Source: Lithospermum erythrorhizon (lineage: Eukaryota; Streptophyta; Magnoliopsida; Boraginales; Boraginaceae). From it: a stretch of DNA of 64,000 nt. Below are positions 61,801-64,000 of the stretch, piece after piece. Below the pieces are notes generated by a model, which saw only the letters and a program-made list of their open reading frames with translations, ran no database searches and was not told the origin of the DNA. The translations under genes and the position numbers were made by a program. Where the stretch lies: NCBI GenBank assembly GCA_019722365.1, contig JADFUC010001351.1:1302001-1366000 (forward strand), written 5' to 3'. Positions within the stretch are counted from its first letter, which is position 1; each line of letters starts with the position of its first letter.

Positions 61801-63570
61801 CCTCTAAATTAATATTCGATTTAAGGATTTGAATAAAACAATTGGCATTTCATAAGATTTTATGAATGTTGCAAGTTATCATTATAATTAATTGTTAATT
61901 ATTTCATTAAAATCCTTAAATCGAATATTAGGTTGGAGGTTAAAAAATGTATTTTATTAATTATTATTTTGAATATATAAAAATTCTTTGACGATATCGC
62001 TGGCGCACATTAATCACAGATTATCTGAGTGCTTTTATATTTGTGGAAACAAGCCCAATTAATAAACATTACGCAATATATATTGCTGCCAAGGGCGCTC
62101 CCAGACCGTTGTTAATAAAGTATGGAAGTGCATGATCTCAGGAAGAAAGACAATTAAAAGGTAACATCGTATTACAATTCGGCGAACTTTGACTATAATT
62201 TTCATTTTTGAAATATACTACTTATATTCATTTCAATTTAACTTGAATCTTCGATAATTATATTAATTTCTTAAAAAAATACTCCATATTACTATTATTA
62301 AATGATGTTTGTTTAAAGATTCAAATTATAATATATAATTATGTGACACTCCGTATATACTATCTAATGACACACATCTATCGAAAAAACTCATAATTAC
62401 AAAATTGAATTACCATCTTAAATTTTATATTCTACATATTATCAAAAAATCTAACACCTAAATTGAAATATATTTTAGGGTTATTGATTTTCGGGCTTAT
62501 GAGGTAGTATAGTTTATAAAAAACAAAATTAGCGTTAAATTCATAAGATAAAAGGGGAATTATGTAAAAGAAAAGTCGGACTTTGACTAAAACACGAGTG
62601 GATATCCTCCGTATTTTCGTTAATATCATATCATTTTTTATTTTAAAATTAATTTATACAAATAAACAATACACATATTATAACTTTAACAAGAAATTTT
62701 ACAATATAGGGAGTAAATTTTAGGCTAGAATTTCATACGGGCACACAGTATAAAAATGCGTTTTGATGAATGCATGAGCTTTCAGCGCTGAATAGGCGTG
62801 AGATGATTTTTGGCCTTTCAGCTTTAATTTTTTGTACGCGAAACTACTTTAATAGTTAAAAGCGCAGAGTAGCTGTAGAAAATTATATATATATTAATCT
62901 TTATGAGTCATTTTTAAAATAACAAATACTTAATTAGATCAATTTTTAATAATCAAATTTAATTAATTCAATTACTCTTCAATTACTTTAATTAATTCCG
63001 TATCTTTTAATAATCGACTTTAATTAATTAAGGTATCTTTTCGCTCCAGAGGTAAATTTTTAATCTTGATTATTGTTTAATTATATTATTAAAAAATTAA
63101 TAATATGAATTTATTTTAAAAGAATCCGATTATGTAAATTTTATATTTTTAAAATAAAAAATGAGTAATAATTAATGGTGAAGTTCGATTTAATCGAAGC
63201 GATAATTATTTTGGATTGGAAAGATTACAATACGATTCAATAACACGTTGTTTAAAATCTCAGTTCTACTAGGCACGTGCCACGCGGCGATGAGTAATTG
63301 GATGTAGCATAAAATGATACACATCGCAAGATCGAGGAGGGAGTTGGTTTCTTGTTTAAATTCTCGCCCCCCTCCAAAGTCTAAACCAAAGAGACAGAAA
63401 CAAAGACATCATTTTCTCACTCTACATAAAGAACAAAAATTCAGAGAAGGCAAGTTCTACCCTCATCGTAAATTTTCATTTTATTTCACTTACTTTGTTT
63501 TTTGTAATATTTTTCTTGATTTTTTTATGCATAAACAAGTACGACTATATGATATTGCATGAATTATTAA

Positions 63571-63772
63571 TACTCCATCCGTTTTTTTTTAATTTTTTAT
63601 TTTAGCCATATAAACATAAATTACGGAAAATAAAAATTTGTCAAAATTTACAAAATATAAAATGACAATTATTTGAAACTAAATAATTGGAAATAGTCAA
63701 AAAATATGTGGAAATTGTAGAATTTTAATTTTCTATGCTTGAATGACAAATAAAAAACGGCAAATGGGAGTA
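63571..63772. mobile_element. Stowaway-like MITE just upstream of the NAB-domain gene
   Basis: The left end TACTCCATCCGTTTTTT pairs with the reverse complement of the right end, TACTCCCATTTGCCGTTTTT. The 202-bp element is flanked by TA, AT-rich and non-coding. It ends 85 bp before the start codon at 63858, so it lies in the proximal promoter or leader. Confidence 0.65.
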
Positions 63773-63857
63773 GTTTATTGCATAATTTCTGATTATATCC
63801 CCCCCTCCTTTTTTTTTTCTTCCCTTGTTTTTGTATAGGAACCGTAGAAAGAAGAAG

Positions 63858-63948
63858 ATGAAGAAGTTAACATCACATTGTTGGTGGTTTGATAGCCACA
63901 ACAACACAAATACAAAACGTTCTCCATGGTTGCAATCAACCCTTGCTG
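63858..63948 (+). CDS. NET3-like: NAB-domain (NETWORKED/KIP1-like) actin-binding protein, first exon only
   Basis: The first coding exon (63858-63948) encodes 30 residues plus one base, then a GT donor at 63949; the rest lies beyond the window. The peptide starts MKKLTSHCWWFDSHNN and ends SPWLQSTLA. The WW-DSH core and SPWLQSTL(A/S)-E-L-D continuation (a split GAG codon would follow) are the hallmark of the N-terminal NAB domain of plant NETWORKED proteins, which bind F-actin and link it to membranes. The exon is very short and so easily missed. NET3 membership is suggested by gene order (Arabidopsis NET3B, At4g03153, is near AFB1 and U1C) and by the FDSHN spelling. The C-terminal coiled coil cannot be seen. 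Confidence 0.75.
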
Positions 63949-64000
63949 GTATGTTCCAAAATCTTTGTCCATTTTTTATTGGTTGTATATGTTTTATTTT

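Larger units (their letters stand above)
51374..63570. other. Long gene-free interval between TIR1-like and NAB genes
   Basis: The first few hundred bases are the TIR1-like promoter and leader. Beyond them are 12 kb of AT-rich DNA without supportable genes. 53160-54960 is somewhat less AT-rich, may be an old transposon body and lacks coding frames. A GC-rich hairpin lies at 57341-57401, a nested MITE-like element at 58323-58896 and a GC-richer patch at 59820-60140. The rest has only AT-rich DNA and MITE-end-like GGAGTA/TACTCC scraps. Confidence 0.45.

Overview
The window is nuclear DNA of a flowering plant, almost certainly a eudicot. Coding exons are short and separated by GT..AG introns, intergenic DNA is very AT-rich and crowded with small inverted-repeat elements, and every recognisable protein has its closest relatives in plants. 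Scattered TACTCC/GGAGTA element ends would fit several dicot orders; I cannot name the species. I saw no rRNA gene, tRNA gene, organelle insert, CRISPR array or intact autonomous transposon.

Nine genes are supported. From left to right: an RBK-type ROP-binding receptor-like cytoplasmic kinase (+, 427-2428); the mitochondrial metalloprotease OMA1 (+, 5605-8007) with a decayed copy of its own 5' end 1.4 kb upstream; a CRIB-containing RopGAP (+, 14060-16509); a small acidic plant protein of unknown function (-, 21666-22127); a three-RRM Bruno/CELF-like RNA-binding protein of the BRN1/BRN2 group (-, 23844-28981); the U1 snRNP protein C (+, 31537-34316); a DCD-domain protein with a long N-terminal array of ~100-residue repeats (-, 35295-38162); a TIR1/AFB1-type auxin receptor F-box protein (-, 48777-51373); and the first coding exon of a NAB-domain (NETWORKED family) gene that runs off the right edge (+, 63858-). 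Exon joins were worked out by hand from splice sites and reading frame. Each complete spliced model stays in frame to its stop.

The order RopGAP - BRN1 - U1C - (AFB1 and NET3B further on) recalls the Arabidopsis At4g03100-At4g03190 block, so much of the right-hand 50 kb looks like an old conserved segment stretched by repeats. Functionally, the kinase and the RopGAP both act on ROP GTPases, and TIR1 is an auxin receptor whose signalling is linked to ROPs, but nothing suggests that the genes are co-regulated as a unit.

The long gene-poor stretches (8.0-14.0, 16.5-21.6, 38.2-48.8 and 51.4-63.8 kb) hold Stowaway-like MITEs, tandem arrays of 60-190 bp units, AT-only arrays and AACCG-rich islands. 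The most interesting signals are a compensated cluster of small indels in the TIR1-like gene that scrambles its last leucine-rich repeat and damages the miR393 target site, a partial copy of that gene's exon 1 inside its own intron 1, and the repeat-expanded DCD protein.
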